Shown piece after piece: positions 23,447 to 31,532 of a DNA stretch of 64,000 nt. The stretch comes from Rhodospirillales bacterium (lineage in GTDB: Bacteria > Pseudomonadota > Alphaproteobacteria > Rhodospirillales > JAPHRK01), in NCBI GenBank assembly GCA_026196105.1, contig JAPHRK010000006.1, positions 1-64,000 on the forward strand. The letters run 5' to 3'. Below the pieces are notes generated by a model that made no database searches, was not told the DNA's origin, and worked only from the letters and a program-made list of their open reading frames with translations. The stretch's first letter is position 1. Every line of letters starts with the position of its first letter. Made by a program: the position numbers and the translations under genes.

Positions 23447-24163
23447 GTGACCACTCAACCTTCTAAATTCCCCATGGGGTTTCTGCTGGTTACCGTCTTT
23501 TTGCTGGTAATCCTCTGCGGCCTCGGATCGTGGCAGCTCATTAACTATAATTGGCAAGATAAGGTCATTACCTTCAGCAGTGAACGCCTCCAGAAAGAAC
23601 CTGTGCCTCTTAAAGACGACATGGGCCGCCCTTGGGAATACGCTTTTAATATTGTTAAGGTAAAAGGCACTTTTCTTCATGACAAAGAGCTCTTTGTTAC
23701 CAGTAAGGTCCATGAAGGGAAGCTAGGATTCGACTTAATTACCCCCTTAAAGTTAGAGACCGGAACGATCCTTTTTGTTGATCGAGGTTGGATTCCCCTA
23801 GACAAAAAAGAGGCCTCAGAGAGAGAGCTTAGTAGACAAAACGGAATGGTTGAGGTGGTTGGCGCTGTAATGGCACCAGCTCATCGGGGCCTTTTCCGCC
23901 CCGCAAATGACCCTCTGAATGGGAAGTGGTACGGGGTTGACCCTCGCTTGATGGCCCAAAGCCTATCCATTGAAAAATTTCGCCCTTTCTACTTACAAGC
24001 GGGCCCTTTTCCTAATCCTGGAGGCCTCCCCATTGGCGGTTATACCCCTTTTCAGAAAAGTGACCGCTCCCTAATCTTTGCCATTGCCTGGTTCGTGATG
24101 GCTTTTGGTGTTCTCATTGTTATTGCCGAACGAGTCAGACGTCACTACCGGGCAAACTCATGA
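23447..24163 (+). CDS. SURF1-family oxidase assembly protein
   Basis: A 238-residue protein starting at GTG. Two membrane helices (residues about 10-29 and 208-228) flank a periplasmic domain with the SURF1 features LGSWQL near the first helix, PWEYAFNIVKVKGTF, TILFVDRGWIP and GGYTPFQKSDRSLIFAIAWFVMAFG. SURF1 helps haem A insertion into subunit I. It follows ctaB by three bases and overlaps the M32 carboxypeptidase start by four (ATGA). No CtaG/Cox11 gene is present in this cluster. Confidence 0.93.
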   Translation: MTTQPSKFPMGFLLVTVFLLVILCGLGSWQLINYNWQDKVITFSSERLQKEPVPLKDDMGRPWEYAFNIVKVKGTFLHDKELFVTSKVHEGKLGFDLITPLKLETGTILFVDRGWIPLDKKEASERELSRQNGMVEVVGAVMAPAHRGLFRPANDPLNGKWYGVDPRLMAQSLSIEKFRPFYLQAGPFPNPGGLPIGGYTPFQKSDRSLIFAIAWFVMAFGVLIVIAERVRRHYRANS

Positions 24164-25653
24164 AAAACCAAACCTACCAAAAACTGGAAACTTTGTTTAA
24201 ACGCCGCCATCTGATTAACGAATCACAAGGGATGCTTCATTGGGATATGGCCGCGATGATGCCTCCTGGCGGGGCGGAAAGCAGAGGGGAACAGCTAGCC
24301 GTTCTTGCAACCCTTTCCCATGGCATCCTCACTGGACCTGAAGTCGGTGATCTCCTGGGAGAAGCCGATGACCTTGGAAATTTAAGTGAATGGCAATCAG
24401 CTAATTTGCGCGAGATGCGCCGTCAGTGGGTTCATGCAACAGCTGTCAGTTCTGAACTTGTTGAAGCACATTCCAAAGCTTGTTCAACTTCAGAAACCCT
24501 TTGGCGCAGTGCCCGGGCTGAAGGTGACTTCAAAGCAGTTCTTCCGGCTTTAGAAAAAGTGCTTTCCCTAACCATTGAAATTGCTGAAGCGAAGGCGGAG
24601 GCCCTGGATTGTTCACCCTATGATGCTCTGCTGAGCCAATACGAGCCAGATTATTCATCTAAAGAGATTGATATTCTCTTTTCAAAACTCGAAGAATTCT
24701 TGCCTGATTTCATTGAAGAGGTCATTGCCAAACAAGCAGCTGAGCCTGCCGTTCTTGCTCTTAAAGGCCCTTTTGATATTGAAAAACAAAAGGCTCTCGG
24801 CATGACCTTCATGAAAGCTCTTGGCTTTGATTTTGACCATGGGCGCTTAGATGTCAGCTTACATCCGTTTTGTGGCGGGACAGCTCAGGATGTCCGTATC
24901 ACCACCCGGTATGATGAGAGCGATTTCACCTCAGCTTTGATGGGAGTTCTCCACGAGACCGGTCATGCCATGTATGAGCGCGGCCTGCCGAAAGAGTGGC
25001 AGCACCAACCTGTCGGGCAAGCTTTGGGTATGAGCGTTCATGAAAGCCAGTCTTTACTAATTGAAATGCAAGCCTGTCGTTCTCTAGAGTTTTTGCAATA
25101 TGCCGTCCCCCTGATGAATAAAACCTTCAAAGGGTCTGGCCCGGCTTGGGACCTAGATAACTTTCAACGGCTCTATACGCGGGTTGAGCGCAGCTTCATT
25201 CGCGTTGATGCTGATGAAGCAACCTATCCAGCCCATGTGATTATGCGCTATAATTTAGAACACGCCTTAGTCAGCGGTGACCTAAAAGCGGCTGATTTAC
25301 CCACGGCTTGGAACGAGTCATTAAAGAAAATACTCAACATTACGCCCCCGAGTGACCGGGAAGGGGTGTTGCAGGATATTCATTGGTTTGACGGGGCCAT
25401 AGGTTACTTCCCAACCTATACACTCGGGGCCATGACTGCTGCCCAACTTTTCGACTCTGCTCTTACCCAAGATAAAACCATCCTCTCTGGCATTGCTAAA
25501 GGTGATTTTTCTTCTCTCATGGGGTGGCTAACGGACGCAGTACATAGCCATGGTTCCTGCCTTTCCGCCCACGATATCCTCACCAAAGCAACGGGCCGCC
25601 CTTTAGATGTAGAGGTCTTTAAAAAACACCTTCAAACCCGTTATCTGGACTAG
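24160..25653 (+). CDS. M32-family metallocarboxypeptidase
   Basis: A 497-residue carboxypeptidase Taq-type enzyme. The catalytic zinc motif is LMGVLHETGHAMYERGLP (HExxH), followed by MSVHESQSLLIEMQ with the third zinc ligand glutamate. Other family motifs are HPFCGGTAQDVRITTRYDESDF, RYNLEHALVSGDL and GAIGYFPTYTLGAM. Such enzymes remove C-terminal residues from peptides in the cytoplasm. It is translationally coupled to SURF1 by a 4-base overlap although no functional link is known. It separates SURF1 from thrC, genes that often sit closer together in alphaproteobacteria. Confidence 0.95.
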   Translation: MKNQTYQKLETLFKRRHLINESQGMLHWDMAAMMPPGGAESRGEQLAVLATLSHGILTGPEVGDLLGEADDLGNLSEWQSANLREMRRQWVHATAVSSELVEAHSKACSTSETLWRSARAEGDFKAVLPALEKVLSLTIEIAEAKAEALDCSPYDALLSQYEPDYSSKEIDILFSKLEEFLPDFIEEVIAKQAAEPAVLALKGPFDIEKQKALGMTFMKALGFDFDHGRLDVSLHPFCGGTAQDVRITTRYDESDFTSALMGVLHETGHAMYERGLPKEWQHQPVGQALGMSVHESQSLLIEMQACRSLEFLQYAVPLMNKTFKGSGPAWDLDNFQRLYTRVERSFIRVDADEATYPAHVIMRYNLEHALVSGDLKAADLPTAWNESLKKILNITPPSDREGVLQDIHWFDGAIGYFPTYTLGAMTAAQLFDSALTQDKTILSGIAKGDFSSLMGWLTDAVHSHGSCLSAHDILTKATGRPLDVEVFKKHLQTRYLD

Positions 25654-25744
25654 ACCTAAGCAAGATATTCATAGCCTTGCAACGGGGATATAGCCCTGTA
25701 TAGTCGGACCCATAATATAGAATATTTGCCCTTGGAGGGGTTTG

Positions 25745-27157
25745 GTGAAATACGTAAGTACCCGGGGTAATGCCCCAGAACTCACATTCGACGACGCACT
25801 CTTAACTGGCTTGGCACGGGACGGTGGGCTGTACTTGCCTAAAGTCTGGCCTCAATTTTCTAAAGCCGACATCCTTGCAATGCAGAACATGTCTTATGCA
25901 GACGTTGCCATCAAAGTTATGAGCCCTTTTGTGGCTGGTAGCTGCATTGAACAAGATGATTTTGAAAAGATTGTTCGTGAGACTTACGCTGTTTTTGACC
26001 ATGACGCCGTCGCCCCTTTAAAGCAACTAGCCCCTGGCCAATGGGTGATGGAACTTTTCCACGGCCCGACGTTAGCCTTTAAAGATTATGCCCTTCAGTT
26101 AGTTGGTCGCTTGTTTGACTATGTGTTGACCAAACGCAATGAAAAGGTCACCATCGTTGGCGCTACTTCAGGTGATACGGGCTCAGCCGCAATTGAAGCC
26201 TGCCGAGATAAAGACTCCATCGAGATTTTTATTCTCCACCCCAATGGGCGGGTCTCCGACGTTCAGCGTCGTCAGATGACCACCATTATGTCTGCCAATG
26301 TTCACAACGTTGCCATTGAAGGTACCTTTGACGATTGCCAAGATATGGTTAAGGCCATGTTTAACGATGAGGCTTACCGCGATAAACTCAATCTTTCAGC
26401 GGTGAATTCCATCAACTGGGCTCGGATCATGGCCCAAATTGTCTATTATTTTTATAGTGCGGCTCAATTGGGTTCGCCTCATCGTGACGTTGCTTTCTCT
26501 GTTCCAACAGGAAACTTCGGCAATGTTTTCGCGGGCTATTGCGCGCAACAAATGGGTTTGCCTGTTTCACAGTTTATCGTTGCGTCAAATCGCAATGATA
26601 TTCTTACACGGTTCTTAAACCACCGAGGCGGTAACACCCCTCAAGTGCCTGTTGAGCCTTCACATAGCCCCAGCATGGATATTCAAGTTTCAAGCAATTT
26701 TGAACGCCTTCTCTATGAATTTAGTGGGCGTGATGGTGCTTTTATTGCGGAAATTATGGACGAATTCCGTAAGAAAAAAGCCATGTTCCTCGATGAAAAC
26801 CAAGCTGGAGATATGTTTGAAATGTTCCATGGTTATAGCCTCAGTGATAAAGGTACCTTGGAAGCGATTTCAGACTATTACAAAAGCACTGGGGAGTTAT
26901 TTGACCCCCATTCCGTTGTCGGCATTCGAGCTGCTGCAGATTGGGCTGGACAAGATTTACCGATTGTTTCTTTGGCGACTGCCCATCCAGCGAAGTTCCC
27001 TGATGCGGTCAAACAAGCCAGTGGGGTCCACCCAAACTTACCCCCCCGCCTTTCAGACTTGCTGGAACGCAAAGAGCGTTATGTTGAAGTCCCCAATGAT
27101 CTTGACGTGGTCAAGCTGTACGTAACTGATAAGATTGCCGATAGGAATAATTCATGA
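25745..27157 (+). CDS. thrC: Threonine synthase
   Basis: A 470-residue PLP enzyme that converts O-phosphohomoserine to threonine. It begins MKYVSTRGNAPELTFDDALL from a GTG with a TTGGAGGGG site (a TTG three bases earlier is also in frame). The PLP lysine lies in GPTLAFKDYALQ, followed by the phosphate-binding TIVGATSGDTGSAAIEA, and FSVPTGNFGNVFAGY is typical. The length fits the longer fungal/proteobacterial type. The last four bases overlap the M16 peptidase start, a known alphaproteobacterial neighbour pair. Confidence 0.97.
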   Translation: MKYVSTRGNAPELTFDDALLTGLARDGGLYLPKVWPQFSKADILAMQNMSYADVAIKVMSPFVAGSCIEQDDFEKIVRETYAVFDHDAVAPLKQLAPGQWVMELFHGPTLAFKDYALQLVGRLFDYVLTKRNEKVTIVGATSGDTGSAAIEACRDKDSIEIFILHPNGRVSDVQRRQMTTIMSANVHNVAIEGTFDDCQDMVKAMFNDEAYRDKLNLSAVNSINWARIMAQIVYYFYSAAQLGSPHRDVAFSVPTGNFGNVFAGYCAQQMGLPVSQFIVASNRNDILTRFLNHRGGNTPQVPVEPSHSPSMDIQVSSNFERLLYEFSGRDGAFIAEIMDEFRKKKAMFLDENQAGDMFEMFHGYSLSDKGTLEAISDYYKSTGELFDPHSVVGIRAAADWAGQDLPIVSLATAHPAKFPDAVKQASGVHPNLPPRLSDLLERKERYVEVPNDLDVVKLYVTDKIADRNNS

Positions 27158-28410
27158 CCGTACGCACAACAGACCTCGGTAACGGCCTTCGTGTCGTCAC
27201 AGACTCCATGGAAACGGTAGAGACTGTTTCTATCGGGACTTGGGTCGAGGCTGGCACCCGTCATGAAAAACCTGAAATAAACGGTGTTTCTCACCTTTTA
27301 GAACATATGGCTTTCAAAGGGACAAAGCGTCGTAGTGCCTTGCAAATTGCCGAAGAAATTGAGGCCGTTGGGGGGCATCTAAACGCCTATACATCCCGAG
27401 AAAACACGGCCTACTACGCCAAAGTACTTAAAGAAGATACCGGTTTAGCGCTTGATATAATGGCGGATATTCTCCAGCACTCAACCTTTGAGCAAGAAGA
27501 GCTTGAGCGAGAACGCACCGTTATTTTGCAGGAAATCAACCAGGCTAACGACACTCCTGACGATATAATTTTCGACAAGTTTCAAGAAACCGCTTTTCCT
27601 AACCAAGCCATTGGGCGCCCTGTTCTCGGCCTGGCCGAATTAGTCCAATCCATGCCTCGGGAAACCGTGATTGATTACATGCGGGAAAACTATTCTGCCC
27701 CACGTATTATTGTTGCTGCTTCTGGCAAAGTTGACCATGAGGCTGTGGTCAAAATGGCGGAAGATAAGTTTATTGATTTACCAGACTCCTGTGACTTTGA
27801 GATGGAAACCGCCAACTATGTGGGTGGTGAGATCAGTGAAACCAAAGACCTAGAGCAAATTCAGATGCTTTTGGGTTTTGCGGGTATTTCTTACACAGAT
27901 CCAGATTACTATTCTCTTTCAGTTCTTTCGGCCATTTTAGGCGGCGGGATGTCCTCTCGCCTCTTCCAGGAAGTTCGAGAAAAACGCGGCCTAGTTTATA
28001 GCGTTTATGCTTTTGGTTCTTGTTACAAAGACAGTGGTATTTTTGGCATCTATGCCGGAACGGGTAATGATGAAATGAAGCAACTCATGCCCGTGATCTG
28101 CGATGAGTTACTTAAAATTCGTGAAAGCGTCACTGAAGAGGAACTTGCCCGAGCACGCGCTCAACTTAAATCCAGCATCCTCATGTCCTTGGAGAGCACC
28201 GCATCACGCTGTGAGCAACTGGCTCGCCAAATGATCCTTTATGATCGTCCGATCCCGGTTGAGGAAGTCGTTGAAAAGGTTGAGGCGGTTGATATTGATG
28301 CGGTCACGCGCGTCGCCCAAAGGGTTACTTCCAGCACGCCAACATTGGCAACCATCGGTCCCGTAGGTGACATTAGTGTCTATGATGAAGTGGTGAAACG
28401 GTTAAGCTAG
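27154..28410 (+). CDS. M16-family zinc peptidase (mitochondrial processing peptidase-like)
   Basis: A 418-residue pitrilysin-superfamily protein. The inverted zinc motif is SHLLEHMAFKGTKRRS (HxxEH), with the downstream glutamate in the helix after ENTAYYAKVL. The C-terminal half has the family's second domain with GGGMSSRLFQEVREKRGLVYSVYAF. Alphaproteobacterial members are the closest bacterial relatives of the mitochondrial processing peptidase beta subunit. It probably degrades or processes peptides. It overlaps thrC by four bases and converges with yqgE. Confidence 0.95.
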   Translation: MTVRTTDLGNGLRVVTDSMETVETVSIGTWVEAGTRHEKPEINGVSHLLEHMAFKGTKRRSALQIAEEIEAVGGHLNAYTSRENTAYYAKVLKEDTGLALDIMADILQHSTFEQEELERERTVILQEINQANDTPDDIIFDKFQETAFPNQAIGRPVLGLAELVQSMPRETVIDYMRENYSAPRIIVAASGKVDHEAVVKMAEDKFIDLPDSCDFEMETANYVGGEISETKDLEQIQMLLGFAGISYTDPDYYSLSVLSAILGGGMSSRLFQEVREKRGLVYSVYAFGSCYKDSGIFGIYAGTGNDEMKQLMPVICDELLKIRESVTEEELARARAQLKSSILMSLESTASRCEQLARQMILYDRPIPVEEVVEKVEAVDIDAVTRVAQRVTSSTPTLATIGPVGDISVYDEVVKRLS

Positions 28411-28436
28411 AACCTGCCTAGGGTCAAATTTTGGGT

Positions 28437-29072
28437 TTAGCTATGTCCGGCTTCAGTGGAGAGCATGCTGATGTCAAAACCGAGCTTGTTAATGGCGTTG
28501 TCCCATTTGATGCCGATATCTAAATCGAAGATTAAGTCATCATCGGGCTCAACCGTGAGCCAGCCATTTTCAATAATTTCTTCGTCTAATTGACCTGGTG
28601 ACCATCCGGCATAGCCAAGAGTTAGAAGGCATTTTTCTGGACCACGGCCTTGGGTAATCGCTTTGAGAACATCAATCGTCGCAGTCAGGGAGACCTGTTC
28701 ATCAATAGCCAAAGTGGATTCTTGGAGATAGTCAGAAGAATGCAATACAAAGCCTCGTCCTGATTCAACAGGCCCCCCAAAGTGAATGTTGATATCTTGT
28801 CCAACAGGACCCAGGGGAATATCTAATTGTTCCAGCAAATCTGGGAACATCATCTTGCCCAAATTGCGGTTAATGACCAAGCCCATAGCCCCTTCTTCAC
28901 CGTGGGCACAAATATAAACAACAGACTTGGCAAAACGAGGGTCACTCATACTTGGCATAGCTATGAGAAGTTGCCCGGTGAGATAATCATCGCCACCATC
29001 AACTGGCTTGAGCCCAAGAGGGTCTCGAGAGCGGGAGTCTTTCGATCTCGGGTTGCCAAAGGATGTATTCAT
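28437..29072 (-). CDS. YqgE/AlgH-family protein
   Basis: A 211-residue cytoplasmic protein. Family motifs are LTGQLLIAMPSMSDPRFAKSVVYICAHGEEGAMGLVINR near the N-terminus, and INIHFGGPVESGRGFVLHSSDY, LGYAGWSPGQLDEEI and NGWLTV in the rest. AlgH was tied to alginate regulation in Pseudomonas, but the general function of the UPF0301 family is unknown. It converges with the M16 peptidase gene and stands alone on the minus strand. The first about 28 residues are hydrophilic and family-variable. Confidence 0.94.
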   Translation of the reverse strand: MNTSFGNPRSKDSRSRDPLGLKPVDGGDDYLTGQLLIAMPSMSDPRFAKSVVYICAHGEEGAMGLVINRNLGKMMFPDLLEQLDIPLGPVGQDINIHFGGPVESGRGFVLHSSDYLQESTLAIDEQVSLTATIDVLKAITQGRGPEKCLLTLGYAGWSPGQLDEEIIENGWLTVEPDDDLIFDLDIGIKWDNAINKLGFDISMLSTEAGHS

Positions 29073-29273
29073 TAGATCGCCTCCAAAAGTGCGTCTTTAG
29101 CGATTGAGCTTATTATATATCTTTTTTAGCCCAATTCCCAGAAATCTTGCCGCTAATCATTCACAATGAGTAAAACTCCTGTGATAAAGCCCCTTAAAAA
29201 CTGGTTTTTCCTTTTTTTCGCCTTAGTTTGAGAATAGGTATTCAACCTGCCTTTTTAAAGAGACCGCTTTCTT

Positions 29274-31385
29274 ATGAACCAAATTTTAAAAGTTTTCAGC
29301 CTCCTGATCCTAAGTGCCCTTTGGGGGACAGAAGTTCACGCGGCTGCATCTGAGTGGTCTAAAACAGATTATGCCACCGTGCGCCTGATTTCAGCAACCA
29401 AAAATTTAGGAAATGAAAAATTTATTCCTTTGGGGTTGCATTTTAAACTTCAACCTGGATGGAAAGTTTATTGGCGTTCTCCAGGAGATGCGGGATATCC
29501 CCCACGCCTTAAGTGGGATGGATCAGAAAATTTCAAATCGGCAACCATGAAATGGCCACAGCCTAAACAGTTTAGCATCTTAGGGCTGGAGACCTTGGGA
29601 TATAAAGAGGAAGTCGTCTTCCCTCTTAATATGGAAATCAACTCTGCCAGTACCCCCGCACACCTTAAGCTCGCTGTTGATTTTTTAACTTGTAGTGATA
29701 TTTGCGTTCCTCTCCAAGCTGACCTCACCCTTACCCTTGATCCTGGAAAAGGGGTGCCAAGCGAACATATGCAATTGGTCAGTCGATTTGCTTCCCAAGT
29801 GCCGGGTGTTCAGCAAGCCAACAATGACTGGATACAGGGATTATCTCTGAGTGCTGTTGGGCTAACCAGTGACAGCAAGCAAACAACCCTTTGGGTCCAG
29901 GGAAAATCAAAAACGGCCTTAACGAAGCCGGACCTCTATGTTGAAGGGCCCGTTGATTATATTTTCAAGGCCGTGAAAACAGGCACAACAAGTGACGCCA
30001 AAGAAGTTCTTTTCCAAGTTCCGGTTGATGGCAAATATGCTGAAGGGAAAATTATTGGCGAACCCATAACCCTGACCATGGTGGACAAAACCCGGTCAGT
30101 TGAGAAAAGCTTCACTTTAAAAGTCCAACCGATTCCGCAAATGTCGGTCTCAACCCTAAACCCTTCTTCCTCGAGTAAGGGAAGCGGTGGCATATGGCTT
30201 ATGCTGGGTTTTGCTCTCATTGGCGGGCTCATCCTTAATCTCATGCCCTGCGTTTTGCCTGTGCTTTCTATTAAGCTGCTCGGTGTCATTAAACACGGCG
30301 GTGGGGATGTCGGCCATGTCAGATTGAGTTTTCTCGCTTCTGCAGCCGGAATTATTACCAGTTTTTTAGGGCTTGCCGCTGTATTAATTTTCTTGAAAAG
30401 CGCTGGTATAACAATAGGGTGGGGGATTCAATTCCAACAATCTTGGTTCCTGATCGCCATGGTGATGATGATCAGTATTTTTGCCTTCAACCTTTGGGGG
30501 TTGTTTGAAATCTCCCTTCCCAGCTGGGCCGGGCAAGCAGGTGAACGTTCAAGCCGTGTCGAAGGCTTAAGCGGTCATTTCCTCTCTGGTGCCTTAGCCA
30601 CTTTATTGGCAACCCCGTGTTCAGCACCCTTCCTTGGGACTGCTGTTGGTTTTGCTTTCTCCAAAGGCGCAATTGAAATTGGCGCCATATTCTTGGCCTT
30701 GGGTATTGGCCTTGCCTTGCCATACTTGCTCGTTGCTGCCAGGCCTACTTTGGCGACTCGCTTGCCTAAACCCGGGCCGTGGATGGTTACCTTAAGAAAG
30801 ATTCTTGGTTTTGCCTTGGCAGCAACTGCGATTTGGTTGCTCTCCGTTTTGGAAGTACAAACGGGCATGACGACTGTTTTAGTTATTGGCGGGCTTATGA
30901 TTTTAGCTGGAATTGTTCTTAAAGTAGGCAGCAAGCCGATCGCTTGGACCAGCGTTGCTCTCATTGCTTTGGTTGCCTTTTTGTCTCCCAGTCAGTTTCC
31001 TGCTTCAAAGGCTGAGGCTGAACAGGTTATGGACGATGGTGTTTGGGCCCCCTTTGACCAAAGCAAAATCCCTACCCTTATCGATGGCGGTAAGTTAGTT
31101 ATTGTCGATGTTACAGCTGATTGGTGTATCACCTGTCAGGTCAATAAAAAATTCGTTTTTGGCGATTCGACCGTTATGGCTCAACTTGCCAGTGACAGTA
31201 TTGTCGCTATGAAAGCTGACTGGACAAAACCTAACGAAACCATTGCTGACTACCTCTCAAGTTACAACCGATATGGCATCCCCTTTAATGTTGTCTATGG
31301 CCCGGGAGCCCCGGAAGGTATTGTTCTTCCCGAGGTGATGACGCCTGATATGGTAATGGCTGCAATTAAAAAAGCTAAAGAATAA
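29274..31385 (+). CDS. DsbD/ScsB-type thiol:disulfide interchange protein
   Basis: A 703-residue membrane reductase. Order: signal peptide (about 1-25); periplasmic DsbD-alpha-like part with LGLHFKLQPGWKVYWRSPGDAGYPP and CSDICVPL (residues about 30-280); an eight-helix membrane domain with the cysteine motifs LNLMPCVLPVLSIKLLG and LATPCSAPFLGTAVGFAFSKG (about 305-575); and a C-terminal thioredoxin domain with ADWCITCQVNKK (CxxC). The protein moves reducing power from cytoplasmic thioredoxin to periplasmic partners. The N-terminal type matches the alphaproteobacterial ScsB/DipZ-like branch. It is a single gene; no partner oxidoreductase is adjacent. Confidence 0.93.
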   Translation: MNQILKVFSLLILSALWGTEVHAAASEWSKTDYATVRLISATKNLGNEKFIPLGLHFKLQPGWKVYWRSPGDAGYPPRLKWDGSENFKSATMKWPQPKQFSILGLETLGYKEEVVFPLNMEINSASTPAHLKLAVDFLTCSDICVPLQADLTLTLDPGKGVPSEHMQLVSRFASQVPGVQQANNDWIQGLSLSAVGLTSDSKQTTLWVQGKSKTALTKPDLYVEGPVDYIFKAVKTGTTSDAKEVLFQVPVDGKYAEGKIIGEPITLTMVDKTRSVEKSFTLKVQPIPQMSVSTLNPSSSSKGSGGIWLMLGFALIGGLILNLMPCVLPVLSIKLLGVIKHGGGDVGHVRLSFLASAAGIITSFLGLAAVLIFLKSAGITIGWGIQFQQSWFLIAMVMMISIFAFNLWGLFEISLPSWAGQAGERSSRVEGLSGHFLSGALATLLATPCSAPFLGTAVGFAFSKGAIEIGAIFLALGIGLALPYLLVAARPTLATRLPKPGPWMVTLRKILGFALAATAIWLLSVLEVQTGMTTVLVIGGLMILAGIVLKVGSKPIAWTSVALIALVAFLSPSQFPASKAEAEQVMDDGVWAPFDQSKIPTLIDGGKLVIVDVTADWCITCQVNKKFVFGDSTVMAQLASDSIVAMKADWTKPNETIADYLSSYNRYGIPFNVVYGPGAPEGIVLPEVMTPDMVMAAIKKAKE

Positions 31386-31478
31386 TAAATAGATACAAGA
31401 AATTTGAATAAATTTTCCTCTTCTCAATCAGCTTAATTTACGTTATCGTTTTTGCTGACTATAGGGATATGTTTTTAG

Positions 31479-31509
31479 TTACACGGTATTTGGGGTTGTT
31501 GCCGTGTAA
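31479..31509 (+). promoter_or_regulatory. Inverted repeat upstream of the hybrid histidine kinase
   Basis: TTACACGG at 31479-31486 and CCGTGTAA at 31502-31509 are perfect 8-base inverted copies separated by 15 bases, ending 24 bases before the TTG start. It could be an operator or an RNA hairpin before the ribosome binding site. Confidence 0.5.
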
Positions 31510-31532
31510 TTAAGTCAGGGAGGGGAACTTAT

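Noticed and set aside
26652-27125. A 157-codon frame inside thrC
   Set aside because: Same strand but shifted frame within conserved threonine synthase; no independent motifs.
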